64,000 nt of DNA, from positions 248,001-312,000 of the forward strand of contig CBDCLG010000015.1 in assembly GCA_965218625.1 (NCBI GenBank). The letters run 5' to 3'. This document shows, piece after piece, positions 8,252 to 16,683 of the stretch. The stretch comes from Bin5 sp965218625. GTDB lineage: Bacteria > Chloroflexota > Anaerolineae > Caldilineales > Caldilineaceae. Position numbers and translations under genes: made by a program. Numbering within the stretch: position 1 is the first letter of the stretch; each line of letters begins with the position of its first letter. The notes under the pieces were generated by a model. It made no database searches, had not been told where the DNA came from, and worked only from the letters and a program-made list of their open reading frames with translations.

Positions 8252-10333
8252 TCAAGAGACCGCGCGCGTCAGCCACAGGTTGTGACGATCGTCTACGCTG
8301 GCCGACCAACCGGGTGCGACTACGGTGGTGGTGTCAAATTGGAAAACAACAGCGGGACCGCTGAAACGGTGCCCGGGCCGCAATAGGCGCCGATCGTAAC
8401 ACCTGCTCTCTTCGGCGCCGGCTGTACTGAACCAGACCGGCTTTGTGCCCACGCGCGCGGCCAAGGGGTCGTGCGGGCCGAGCGGCTCCTGCGGCAGACT
8501 CAGTTCAGCGCCGGGCCCGATGCCGCGCAGACGCACGGTAACGATCTCGACGGTTTCGGCGGGCATGGCGTAGCCGTAGCGGGCGGCGTGGGCCGCGTGG
8601 AACTCTTCTACCGCCTGCCGCACGGACGCCGAGGCCGCTGGCGGCTGCGGACTCTCCATCGTCAGCGGAACGGACAGTTCGTAGCTTTGACCGCGATAGC
8701 GTAAGTCGAGCGAGGCTGTCAGTAGCGGCGCGCTGACCCCTTCAGCGGCCAGGACGGTCTTGACACGCTCTTCCAATGCCCCAATCTTCTCCAGCAGGGG
8801 CGCGGGATGTTCGGCCAGGCTCTCTGCCTCGGTCAATAGCGCTTGCGAGGATTCGTGGACGACGTCGGCGATCAGGAGCCCGAGGGCGCTGAGAACGCCG
8901 GGGCTGGGGGGCAGAAGGATGCGGGGGATGTCGAGCGCGTTGGCGAGATCGCAGGCGTGAAGCGGACCGGCGCCGCCGTACGGCACCAGGGTGAAGCCGC
9001 GCGGGTCGTGGCCGCGTTCGACGGATACGCGGCGCATCGCCCGTTCCATGCGTGCATTGGCGACCTGTACGACGCCGAGCGCGGCCTCCTGAACCGATAG
9101 GCCTCCAAGCTGCGCGCCAAGGTCGGCCAGCGATGTCTCAGCCGCGGCCACATCGAGGGCCATCGCCCCGCTGCCGCCCAGAAACTGGCCGGCATCGAGC
9201 CGTCCGAGAGCCAGGTTGGCGTCGGTGACAGTGGGTTGCCGGCCCCCCCGGCCGTAGCAGACTGGACCAGGCAGCGCGCCCGCGCTCTCCGGCCCCACGC
9301 GCAGGCCGCCGCCGGCGTCGACGCGTGCCAGGCTGCCGCCGCCGGCCCCGACGGTGTGAATGTCGATGACAGGCAGGCGCAGAGGCAGCCCGGCGACCTC
9401 GCTCTCGGTCGTGCGCGGCGCCGCGCCGGGACACAATGCCACGTCGGTGCTGGTGCCCCCCATGTCGAACGATATAATCTGTGGATCGGTCGCATCGCCT
9501 GCCAGCTGTGCGAGGCGAAATGCGCCGACGACCCCGCCGGCAGGCCCACTGAGCACGAGACGCGCCGGCTCTTTCACCGCTTGGGAAACGCCGATTGCAC
9601 CGCCATTGGACTGCATCACGCGAATGGGGTGCTCTGGCAGCGAGGCAGTCAGGTGCTCCAGATAGCTGCCCACCAGAGGTAGCAGATAGGCGTTGATGAC
9701 GGTGGTGGCGGTACGCTCGTACTCGCGGTACTCAGGCAGGATTTCACTGCTGAGCGAGATGAACAGATGCGGGCAGGCGCGTCGCAAGATTCGCTCAGCG
9801 CGGCGTTCATGCTGCGGATTGCGGAAGCTGTAGAGAAAACAGACGGCGAGGCTCTGCGGCGCGGCTGCGGCTACCTCCAACGCGGTGCGGGTAAGGGCCT
9901 CCTCGTCGAGGGGCGTGAGGACATTTCCGCCCGTGTCCAGACGCTCGACAGCCTCAAAGCGAAGCTCGGCCGGGACCAGTGGATCGGGACGGCGCTGGTG
10001 CAATGCGTAAAGATGGGGCCGGTTCTGGCGGCCAATCTCGATGACATCGACGAATCCGGCGGTTGTCAGCAGAGCGGTGCGTGCGCCGCGGCGCTCGAGC
10101 AGGGCGTTGGTCGCAATGGTGGTACCGTGCACCAGTTCAACGCCCGCTTGCGGGGTATGCGCGGCTTGCTCCGTTTCGCCCAGGACGCCCAGGTGGGTTA
10201 ACCCGGCAAGGATCGCCCTGCTCTGGTCGGAGGGCGTAGTCGCCTCCTTGTGCACGCGTAGCCGGCCATCTTCCAGCAGCACAAAATCGGTGAATGTTCC
10301 GCCGACGTCAATTCCGACCAGTGTCGTGGGCAT
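8252..10333 (-). CDS. hyuA: Hydantoinase A / 5-oxoprolinase alpha-type subunit
   Basis: The 693-residue protein opens with the ASKHA-type phosphate-binding block VGIDVGGTFTDFVLLE. It continues with VHGTTIATNALLERRG, the SFDMGGTSTDVALC box, and the HTVGAGGGSLARVD and PYGGAGPLHA motifs typical of HyuA. This subunit binds ATP and activates the amide for hydrolysis by HyuB. The full family length is present with no disruption. It lies downstream of the clpS pair on the same strand and heads the hydantoinase segment. A Shine-Dalgarno-like AGGACT lies before the ATG. Confidence 0.93.
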   Translation of the reverse strand: MPTTLVGIDVGGTFTDFVLLEDGRLRVHKEATTPSDQSRAILAGLTHLGVLGETEQAAHTPQAGVELVHGTTIATNALLERRGARTALLTTAGFVDVIEIGRQNRPHLYALHQRRPDPLVPAELRFEAVERLDTGGNVLTPLDEEALTRTALEVAAAAPQSLAVCFLYSFRNPQHERRAERILRRACPHLFISLSSEILPEYREYERTATTVINAYLLPLVGSYLEHLTASLPEHPIRVMQSNGGAIGVSQAVKEPARLVLSGPAGGVVGAFRLAQLAGDATDPQIISFDMGGTSTDVALCPGAAPRTTESEVAGLPLRLPVIDIHTVGAGGGSLARVDAGGGLRVGPESAGALPGPVCYGRGGRQPTVTDANLALGRLDAGQFLGGSGAMALDVAAAETSLADLGAQLGGLSVQEAALGVVQVANARMERAMRRVSVERGHDPRGFTLVPYGGAGPLHACDLANALDIPRILLPPSPGVLSALGLLIADVVHESSQALLTEAESLAEHPAPLLEKIGALEERVKTVLAAEGVSAPLLTASLDLRYRGQSYELSVPLTMESPQPPAASASVRQAVEEFHAAHAARYGYAMPAETVEIVTVRLRGIGPGAELSLPQEPLGPHDPLAARVGTKPVWFSTAGAEESRCYDRRLLRPGHRFSGPAVVFQFDTTTVVAPGWSASVDDRHNLWLTRAVS

Positions 10334-10411
10334 AGCGAGAAGTCCTGGGCATGAAGGCGGTGGTCAGTCAGACGGTTCGAACACAGACAGCGTGCGGACC
10401 GCCGCGGCCGA

Positions 10412-10885
10412 TTATCCGGCGAGTATACGCACTTGCGCCACCCATTTGACCTGGCGCAGCGCGTCGCCGATCTCGCCGGGAACGATGAGGCGGACGAGGC
10501 CGTCCGCGCGCGCCAAGGGCTGCCCGCCGCGGGCATGGGCGAGTAGGATCGGGCGCGTCGTGGGCGCGGTCAACTCGGAACGGCTGGCACGCGTGCCGAA
10601 GCCGTCGCCGCTGACGACCTCGACCCGTGTCCACTCGCCGGTCCAGTGCAGGTCGATCAGGTCAAGCAGCCGCACACCGCTGAAGTCAAACGGACCGGAA
10701 GTGCCGTGCCCGGTGGAGACGATGTAGCAGTCAGGAACGGTGATTGAATCGAGGCCGCGCAGATAGGCAGGGCCGATGTCGAGGACGGAGCCGTCCGGCA
10801 GATAGAGTGTCAGGTCGGCGCCGGGCGACGGGGGAAGGGGATTGGGCTCGTGCGCGTGGGGGGCGAGCGGATCGTTAAGCGTCAC
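10412..10885 (-). CDS. Sulfite-oxidase-fold (oxidoreductase molybdopterin-binding domain) protein, GTG start
   Basis: A 157-residue protein whose GTG at 10885 overlaps the clpS stop (GTGA). Reading upstream of that point only repeats clpS sequence in another frame, so this start is preferred. The core matches the SUOX/Moco-binding fold: a Cys followed by a turn (PDCYIVSTGHG, the place of the usual molybdenum-ligating Cys), then FSGVRLLDLI, the WTRVEVVSGDGF strand and an arginine-rich LVRLIVPGEIGDA end. No Tat or Sec signal is present, so it would be cytoplasmic. It is short compared with full sulfite oxidases, and the substrate is unknown. Confidence 0.72.
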   Translation of the reverse strand: MTLNDPLAPHAHEPNPLPPSPGADLTLYLPDGSVLDIGPAYLRGLDSITVPDCYIVSTGHGTSGPFDFSGVRLLDLIDLHWTGEWTRVEVVSGDGFGTRASRSELTAPTTRPILLAHARGGQPLARADGLVRLIVPGEIGDALRQVKWVAQVRILAG

Positions 10886-11238
10886 GATTTCGATTCCATC
10901 GAAAAAGTGAGGGGAAAACCATTTGCGCGCGCCAGCGCGTGGGCATCGTCGATCAGCCTCTCGGCCTCGGACTTGGGTCGGGTACAGACCGGGGCCACGC
11001 CCCTTGAATGCGCCTGCCATGTGACGGTCTCTGCGATCTCTGCGGAGAGACTGAAAACCCGGAGCAGCGTGTCGATGACGAAATCGTAAGGGGTCACGTC
11101 GTCGTTATGGACGAAGATCGTCCAACCTTCTTCGCTGGCCGCGTCGACCATCAGGTCGTCCAACGGTTCGGCTTCCCACTCGATGCGAAGGAGTGGCGCT
11201 TGTGTCGCAGGGTCCCGGAGACTGCAGCTATCGCGCAT
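10882..11238 (-). CDS. clpS: ATP-dependent Clp protease adaptor ClpS
   Basis: This protein of 118 residues has the ClpS core in its second half. WTIFVHNDDVTPYDFVIDTLL corresponds to the N-degron pocket region (the NDD and TP..FV motif of ClpS). A conserved HSRGVA turn and AHALARANGFPLTFSME follow. ClpS delivers N-end-rule substrates to ClpAP or ClpCP. The N-terminal 38 residues are longer than in many ClpS proteins. The stop overlaps the start of the molybdopterin-domain gene by four bases, which implies translational coupling. It is divergent from the ABC ATPase gene. Confidence 0.85.
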   Translation of the reverse strand: MRDSCSLRDPATQAPLLRIEWEAEPLDDLMVDAASEEGWTIFVHNDDVTPYDFVIDTLLRVFSLSAEIAETVTWQAHSRGVAPVCTRPKSEAERLIDDAHALARANGFPLTFSMESKS

Positions 11239-11298
11239 AGAGCAGAAAGTACCATAGTCGGGGGAATATGGGCAAGAACTGGGGCCAATTCGGACGAT

Positions 11299-11327
11299 TT
11301 GCCCGCGACCCGCGGCCGTGCTATACT
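11299..11327 (+). promoter_or_regulatory. Sigma-70-type promoter of the MalK-like ABC ATPase
   Basis: TTGCCC (11299-11304), a 17-base spacer, then TATACT (11322-11327). Predicted start is near 11334, immediately in front of a palindrome. Confidence 0.7.
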
Positions 11328-11336
11328 GCGCCTGTT

Positions 11337-11359
11337 CAACGCGTAGTTCTTACGCGTTG
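11337..11359. promoter_or_regulatory. Perfect 9-bp inverted repeat at the transcription start (operator or 5' hairpin)
   Basis: CAACGCGTA (11337-11345), a 5-base gap GTTCT, then TACGCGTTG (11351-11359). The position right after the -10 box is that expected of a repressor operator such as LacI or TetR type. As RNA it would form a stable hairpin at the 5' end of the message. Confidence 0.6.
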
Positions 11360-11675
11360 TGGCAGTTGGCCGCTCGCATGGCGGCTGTCTGTCGACCTCA
11401 CGAAGGCAGGCCATTCGAAGTACGTACGACGTTCCGCGCCGCTTTGCAGGCTCCTTCGTGCGCATGCATTGCGCTTGGAAAAGTAGTTTTCATACGCTTT
11501 CCTCATTGCGGACGGTTTTGGCAACGAGTCCCGCCGGGCGGAAAGGAGTGTCTGCTCGCCCCCGCCTTCGCGACCGAACAGTTCTGCCGCAGAGAAGGGA
11601 GCGCACCCGGCTCACCTGCGACCGCAGCCACGGTCGAGCTTGAGCCTCATCTTCACCAAAGGAGCAAAGGACAAA
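11360..11675 (+). other. Long untranslated leader of the ABC ATPase gene
   Basis: From the predicted start to the ATG at 11676 there are about 340 bases. It ends in a strong ribosome binding site (AAAGGAGC). I see no known riboswitch core and no convincing leader peptide. Confidence 0.4.
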
Positions 11676-12782
11676 ATGGCAAGCGTAACCTACGAGCATG
11701 TCTACAAACGCTTCGGCGATGTAGTGGCGGTGAACGATCTCACCATCCACGTCGAAGACAAGGAGTTCCTCGTCTTTGTCGGGCCGTCGGGCTGCGGCAA
11801 GACAACCAGCCTGCGTCTCCTGGCGGGGCTGGAGGAGATCACAGAGGGGCAGATTCTGATCGGCGACCGCATCGTCAACGATGTGCCGCCGAAGGACCGG
11901 GACATCGCGATGGTGTTCCAGAGCTACGCCCTCTACCCGCACATGAGCGTCTACGACAACATGGCGTTCGGTCTCAAGCTGCGCAAGACGCCCAAGGCGG
12001 AGATTGAGCGGCGCGTGAAGGAGGCCGGCGGGATTCTTGGCATCGAGCATCTGCTCGACCGCAAGCCGAAGCAGCTCTCCGGTGGACAGAGGCAGCGCGT
12101 TGCGGTGGGCCGCGCGATCGTGCGCGAACCGGCCGTGTTCCTCTTTGACGAGCCGCTCTCGAACCTGGACGCCAAGCTGCGCGTACAGACGCGCGCCGAG
12201 ATTTCCAAGCTGCACCAGCGCCTGGCGACGACCTTTATCTACGTCACGCACGACCAGGTTGAGGCGATGACGATGGCCTCGCGCATTGCGGTGATGAAGG
12301 ACGGCCTTTTGCAGCAGGTCGACTCGCCCCAGAACCTGTACGACCACCCGGCGAACATCTTCGTAGCCGGCTTCATCGGCAGCCCGAGCATGAACTTCTT
12401 CGACGCCACGCTGGTGGAGAGCGACGGCAAGATGGAGGTCAACGCCGGCGGCTTCCGGCTCGACGTGCCCGAGGAGAAGGCGGCAGAGTGGAAACCGCTC
12501 GCCGGCAGCGAGGTAATCTTCGGCATCCGCCCGGAGGACATTCACTCGAAAGCGTTTGCGCCGCCGCAGATTCTTGAGTCCGACATGGCGGCGAGAGTGG
12601 ACGTAACCGAGTTGATGGGCAATGAGATCTTCCTCTACTGCCTATCCACTGACAACAAGCAGTTCATCTCGCGCGTTGACCCGCGTGTGCGGGTGTCGAC
12701 GGGCGACGACATCGAGCTTGCCATCAACATGGACAACGCGCACATCTTCGATCCCAAGACCGAGTTGACGCTGGCCGGCTAG
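11676..12782 (+). CDS. ABC transporter ATP-binding protein, MalK/UgpC/MsmX family
   Basis: A 368-residue ATPase with Walker A GPSGCGKT (36-43), FQSYALYPHM Q-loop, LSGGQ signature (134-138), Walker B FLFDEP (155-160), D-loop, and switch His in YVTHDQ. A C-terminal TOBE/MOP regulatory domain starts near 240 (IRPEDIHS). This architecture energises carbohydrate or polyol import; several permease pairs can share one MsmX-type ATPase. No permease or binding protein gene is adjacent, which fits a shared ATPase. The start follows AAAGGAG. A promoter and palindrome lie about 340 bases upstream and a terminator follows, so it is probably monocistronic and regulated. Confidence 0.93.
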   Translation: MASVTYEHVYKRFGDVVAVNDLTIHVEDKEFLVFVGPSGCGKTTSLRLLAGLEEITEGQILIGDRIVNDVPPKDRDIAMVFQSYALYPHMSVYDNMAFGLKLRKTPKAEIERRVKEAGGILGIEHLLDRKPKQLSGGQRQRVAVGRAIVREPAVFLFDEPLSNLDAKLRVQTRAEISKLHQRLATTFIYVTHDQVEAMTMASRIAVMKDGLLQQVDSPQNLYDHPANIFVAGFIGSPSMNFFDATLVESDGKMEVNAGGFRLDVPEEKAAEWKPLAGSEVIFGIRPEDIHSKAFAPPQILESDMAARVDVTELMGNEIFLYCLSTDNKQFISRVDPRVRVSTGDDIELAINMDNAHIFDPKTELTLAG

Positions 12783-12803
12783 AGCAGAAAAGCGACGAAT
12801 ATG

Positions 12804-12861
12804 GAGAGAGGTGTGAGGGGAGAGTACCAGCATCTGCCTTCCTCCTCTCTCTTTTTCTTTT
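12804..12861 (+). terminator. Rho-independent terminator after the ABC ATPase gene
   Basis: GAGAGAGG (12804-12811) pairs with CCTCTCTC (12844-12851), with further short pairing inside the loop. It is followed directly by TTTTTCTTTT. The 340-base gap to apgM otherwise shows only a weak TTGACG element at 12999. Confidence 0.65.
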
Positions 12862-13123
12862 GCCGCAGCTCCCCATTCTTCAGCAAGCCTCAGAACGAAG
12901 AGCAGGCCCACCCCTACCCCGGCGGCAGGTCGTCTCAGCACGACTCCGCCCGCAGCGATTGGATCAATTCCCCGAAGTACAGCCACATCTTTATCCCATT
13001 GACGGTGGCCATGCCGTTCCCTGTTACAAGTAAGACTCGTAACGGGCGGAGCGCGCTGTCAGGGAATCTGTGTCCGCACCGGCGAATCGTTCGCACCCCG
13101 CCTCCGCAAAAAGGAGTTGTCTG

Positions 13124-14356
13124 ATGGCGTCTCCATTCACCGATTTCGAGTTGATGCGCGACCTGCAACAGGAGGGCGGAAAGATCGTTCTGCTGGTGAT
13201 GGACGGTCTGGGCGGGCTGCCGCGTACGCCCGGCGGGAAGACCGAACTGGAGACGGCGCACACGCCCAACCTGGACCGGCTGGCCGCGGCCGGCTCGCTG
13301 GGTCTGAGCGTGCCGGTCCGGCCCGGCGTGGAACCGGGGAGCGGGCCGGCCCACCTGAGCCTGTTCGGCTACGACCCGCTGCGCTACATGATCGGACGCG
13401 GGGTGCTGGAGGCGCTGGGTATCGGCTTCCCGCTGCAGCCGAACGACTTGGCGGCGCGCGGCAACTTCGCCACGGTCGATGGCGACGGGTTGATCACGGA
13501 CCGGCGGGCGGGCCGCATCCCAACCGAGGAGTGTGTCCGCCTGACCGCCAAGCTCCGCCAGGCCAGCGCAGGGCTGTTCGAGGACTGTGAACTGTTCGTC
13601 GAGCCGGTGCAGGAGCATCGCTTTGTCTTCGTGCTGCGCGGGGAAGGGCTGGGAGGCGAATTGACGGACACGGACCCGCTGGCGGTGGGCAGGAAGCCGC
13701 TGCCGGTGCGCGACGAAAGCGGAAGCGTTGCCGGCGAACGCGCAGCGGAGCTGGTGAACGGCTGGGTGGCGCATGCGCGGCGGACGCTGGCGGACGAGCC
13801 GCAGGCGAATAGCCTCAATCTGCGCGGGTTGGCGCAGGACCCCGGTCTGCCGCAGTTTGGCGCCATCTACGGCATGCAGGCAGGGGCGATCGCGGTCTAT
13901 CCGATGTATCGGGGCGTCGCGAGCCTGGTGGGAATGGAGGCGATCCGGTTCGAGGGTGAGCGGCCGCAGGATGAGATCGACGCGCTGGCAGGCGCGTGGA
14001 ACAATTACGACTTCTTCTTCGTCCACATAAAGAAGACCGACAGCTATGGAGAGGACGGCGATTTCGACGGCAAGGTCGCTGAAATCGAGGCCGTAGACGC
14101 GCAGATCGCGCGCATCGCGGCGTTGGGACCCAGCGCGCTGATCGTAACCGGGGACCACAGCACGCCGGCGGCGCTCGGCAGCCACAGCTGGCATCCCGTG
14201 CCGACGCTTCTTTGGAGCCCGCGCGCGATGCCTGATGCGGCCGGGCAGTTTGGCGAGCGAGCTTGCGCGGCAGGGCAGTTGGGGGTCTTTCACGCAACGA
14301 CGCTGATCCCTCAGGCGATGGCGCACGCCGGGCGGCTGAAGCGGTTCGGCGCGTGA
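13124..14356 (+). CDS. apgM: 2,3-bisphosphoglycerate-independent phosphoglycerate mutase, archaeal type
   Basis: The 410-residue enzyme interconverts 3- and 2-phosphoglycerate in glycolysis. It has the alkaline-phosphatase-superfamily layout of ApgM: VLLVMDGLGG (metal Asp27), PNLDRLAAAG, the PGSGPAHLSLFGYDP block with the catalytic Ser, a long inserted lid domain, and the C-terminal metal cluster VTGDHSTP plus HSWHPVP. It is of the usual ApgM length, unlike the longer bacterial GpmI. The ATG follows AAAAAGGAG. Chloroflexota often use this form. The sirtuin gene follows 66 bases downstream on the same strand. Confidence 0.93.
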   Translation: MASPFTDFELMRDLQQEGGKIVLLVMDGLGGLPRTPGGKTELETAHTPNLDRLAAAGSLGLSVPVRPGVEPGSGPAHLSLFGYDPLRYMIGRGVLEALGIGFPLQPNDLAARGNFATVDGDGLITDRRAGRIPTEECVRLTAKLRQASAGLFEDCELFVEPVQEHRFVFVLRGEGLGGELTDTDPLAVGRKPLPVRDESGSVAGERAAELVNGWVAHARRTLADEPQANSLNLRGLAQDPGLPQFGAIYGMQAGAIAVYPMYRGVASLVGMEAIRFEGERPQDEIDALAGAWNNYDFFFVHIKKTDSYGEDGDFDGKVAEIEAVDAQIARIAALGPSALIVTGDHSTPAALGSHSWHPVPTLLWSPRAMPDAAGQFGERACAAGQLGVFHATTLIPQAMAHAGRLKRFGA

Positions 14357-14422
14357 AACTTCGCAGGCCGGCGGTTCGTAAAGTGCGATCAGCAGATGGG
14401 CAATCCTTGAGGGTGGGCGGAT

Positions 14423-15184
14423 ATGGAAGAGATAGAGCCCCTCATAGCCCAGGCCGTGCGATCCCTGTGCGAGGCCTCTGCGGTTGTCTGCCTGACGGGG
14501 GCCGGGGTGAGCGCGGAATCGGGCGTGCCAACCTTTCGCGACGCGCAGAGCGGGTTATGGAGCCGTTTTGACGCGGCAGAGCTGGCATCCCCGCAGGGCT
14601 TTGAACGGGACCCCGGGTTGGTGTGGCAGTGGTATATGTGGCGGCTGCAGCTGCTGGAGACGGCCTCGCCCAATCCCGGCCACATCGCGCTTGCCGAACT
14701 CTCACGAACTCTTGTGAAATTCGATCTGGTGACGCAAAACGTTGACGATCTGCACGAGCAGGCCGGCAGCGCCGACGTCGTTCACCTGCATGGCAGCCTG
14801 CTCCGTTTCCGCTGCCGGTTGCGCGCGCATCCGCACCGGCTGACGGATGCAGAGCGCGGCGCGGACGGGCCGCCGGCGTGCGCGGCCTGCGGCGATTTGG
14901 TGCGGCCGGACGTCGTCTGGTTCGGCGAGGGGCTGCCGTTGGATGCGTTGAAGGCGGCTTCGGAGGCGGCTCATGGCTGCGATGTGATGCTCGTTGCAGG
15001 GACGAGCGGGTTGGTCTATCCGGCGGCGCAGCTGCCGTTGATCGCGAGGCAGGCCGGGGCAACGATCATCGACATCAACCTCGAGCGCAGCCCCGTCTCC
15101 GACCGCGCCGATCTCTTTTTGCGCGGCAAGAGCGGCGAGGTCTTGCCCCTGCTGGCACGAGCTGTCCAAATTGCGCAGGCGTAA
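14423..15184 (+). CDS. Sir2-family NAD-dependent protein deacylase
   Basis: The 253-residue sirtuin has the NAD-binding GAGVSAESGVPTFRD (26-40), TQNVDD (104-109) and the catalytic His in HLHGS (His123). Tyr71 and Arg74 in WYMWR form the YxxR pair that marks class III sirtuins, which prefer succinyl or malonyl lysine; a desuccinylase or demalonylase role is inferred. Oddly, the zinc-binding site looks incomplete: CAAC (153-156) is present, but the first pair has only one Cys (Cys131, in CRLR). It probably shares a transcript with apgM. Confidence 0.9.
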   Translation: MEEIEPLIAQAVRSLCEASAVVCLTGAGVSAESGVPTFRDAQSGLWSRFDAAELASPQGFERDPGLVWQWYMWRLQLLETASPNPGHIALAELSRTLVKFDLVTQNVDDLHEQAGSADVVHLHGSLLRFRCRLRAHPHRLTDAERGADGPPACAACGDLVRPDVVWFGEGLPLDALKAASEAAHGCDVMLVAGTSGLVYPAAQLPLIARQAGATIIDINLERSPVSDRADLFLRGKSGEVLPLLARAVQIAQA

Positions 15185-15240
15185 GCACAGGTCTTAAGAT
15201 GCGCAGAGTTCATGAATAGCGCACAGATGAGGAGCAAGCG

Positions 15241-16476
15241 ATGGAAGCAATCGTTGCGGCGGTCATAGGCATTGTGTTGGGCGGCGCGGCCTGCTGGCTG
15301 GTACAGGGGTTCAGGGCCAGGGGCCGCCTGGCTGGGATGGCGGCAGAACACAGGGAGACCGTGGCGGAGCTGCGCGGCCAGCTTTCGCAGGCGGAGAGCG
15401 CTGAGAAGATCCTGGAGACGGCCAAGGAGCAGTTGCGAGAGACGTTCCAGGCGACGGCCAGCCAGGCGTTGCAGGCGAGCAATTCGCAGTTCCTGGACCT
15501 GGCGCAGGAGAACCTGGGCAAGACGCTGGAGGCCGCGAAGGGCGATTTCAAGCAGCGCCACGAGCAGTTTGAGGCCCTCGTCAAGCCGCTGACCCAGAGC
15601 TATGACAAACTCAATCCCCAGATTGAATCGCTGATCCAACAGAGCCAGAGTCTGGCGACGGAAACGGGAAAGCTATCCAATGCGTTGACAGACAACCGGC
15701 AGATCGGAAGTTGGGGCGAGGTACAGCTGCGGCGAGTGGTGGAGCTGGCGGGGATGCAGGAGTATTGCGACTTTGGCGAACAGGTCGCGGGGAGCGGTTC
15801 TCAGGCAAGGCCCGACCTGACGGTGTGGCTTCCGGAAAACCGGGCGGTGGTAGTGGACGCGAAGGCATCGACAGCGGCCTACCTGGAGGCGCAGCAGACG
15901 GAGGACGAAGCGGAGAAGGACAATTCGCTGAGAAGGCACGCCAGCGCGCTGAAGACACAGGTCGACGATTTGGCAAAAAAAGACTATGGCGCCAAGGTGA
16001 AAGGCTCTTTGGACTTTGTGGTGATGTTCATTCCCGGCGACCAGTTCCTGGCGGCGGCGCTGAGCGCACAACCCGAGCTGATTGAGTACGCCATGCGCCA
16101 GCGCGTCGCAATCGCAACGCCTGCATCGCTGATTTCGCTCTTGTGGGCCGTAGCCAACGGCTGGCAGCGCCAGCGCATGTCCGAGAGCGCCGAAGAAATC
16201 AGGAAAGAAGCCTTAGAATTGCACAGTCGGATGCTGAGATTCATCGACTACTATCAGGACGTAGGCAAACGGTTGAACAGCGCTGTGGACGCCTTCAACA
16301 AGTCTGTTGGATCTTTTGACAGGCGGATAGTGCCCCAGGGTCGAAATCTCGCCAAGTTGACCACTGGCAATGAGGACGACTTTCCACAGCCTTCGATTGT
16401 TGAAAAGATGGCTCGAGAGTCCCGTCATGCAGATAAGGCGCAACCGCGTCTGCCCGAGAAAAGCAGCAATGCCTGA
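15241..16476 (+). CDS. rmuC: DNA recombination protein RmuC
   Basis: A 411-residue RmuC protein. It has one N-terminal membrane segment (residues 3-21), a coiled coil (about 35-145) and the RmuC nuclease-like domain (about 150-400). The PD-(D/E)xK-type residues appear as PDLTVWLP (Asp192) and VVVDAK (Asp206, Lys208). RmuC limits DNA inversions and rearrangements. It ends about 200 bases before the VWA lipoprotein gene. Its second half was copied downstream at 18421-18965 in a tandem duplication, and that copy is decayed. This copy appears intact. Confidence 0.92.
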   Translation: MEAIVAAVIGIVLGGAACWLVQGFRARGRLAGMAAEHRETVAELRGQLSQAESAEKILETAKEQLRETFQATASQALQASNSQFLDLAQENLGKTLEAAKGDFKQRHEQFEALVKPLTQSYDKLNPQIESLIQQSQSLATETGKLSNALTDNRQIGSWGEVQLRRVVELAGMQEYCDFGEQVAGSGSQARPDLTVWLPENRAVVVDAKASTAAYLEAQQTEDEAEKDNSLRRHASALKTQVDDLAKKDYGAKVKGSLDFVVMFIPGDQFLAAALSAQPELIEYAMRQRVAIATPASLISLLWAVANGWQRQRMSESAEEIRKEALELHSRMLRFIDYYQDVGKRLNSAVDAFNKSVGSFDRRIVPQGRNLAKLTTGNEDDFPQPSIVEKMARESRHADKAQPRLPEKSSNA

Positions 16477-16518
16477 CACACCTGGACGTTTCAAGTATGA
16501 TCCATCTTGGCCTAAGAT

Positions 16519-16548
16519 TTGACCAGTGTGCAGCCCGCATGATAGGAT
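16519..16548 (+). promoter_or_regulatory. Promoter of VWA gene copy 1
   Basis: TTGACC (16519-16524), 18 bases, TAGGAT (16543-16548). The same arrangement is retained in front of copy 2. A strong ribosome binding site (AAAAGGAGAG) precedes the ATG at 16684. Confidence 0.55.
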
Positions 16549-16683
16549 CGGTTGCCCCCAAAAGACCGAACTCCCCCGAAGCAATCGCGGCGATTGCACG
16601 CGAGCAGAAATCTTCCCCACTTCATTGCGGCCATCATCTCTCGACCTAACGTAAGTATCTTCACAGCGAAAAGGAGAGAAGAG

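Noticed and set aside
12935..14326. 463-codon minus-strand frame opposite apgM
   Set aside because: Antisense of a full-length conserved enzyme, with no start signal.
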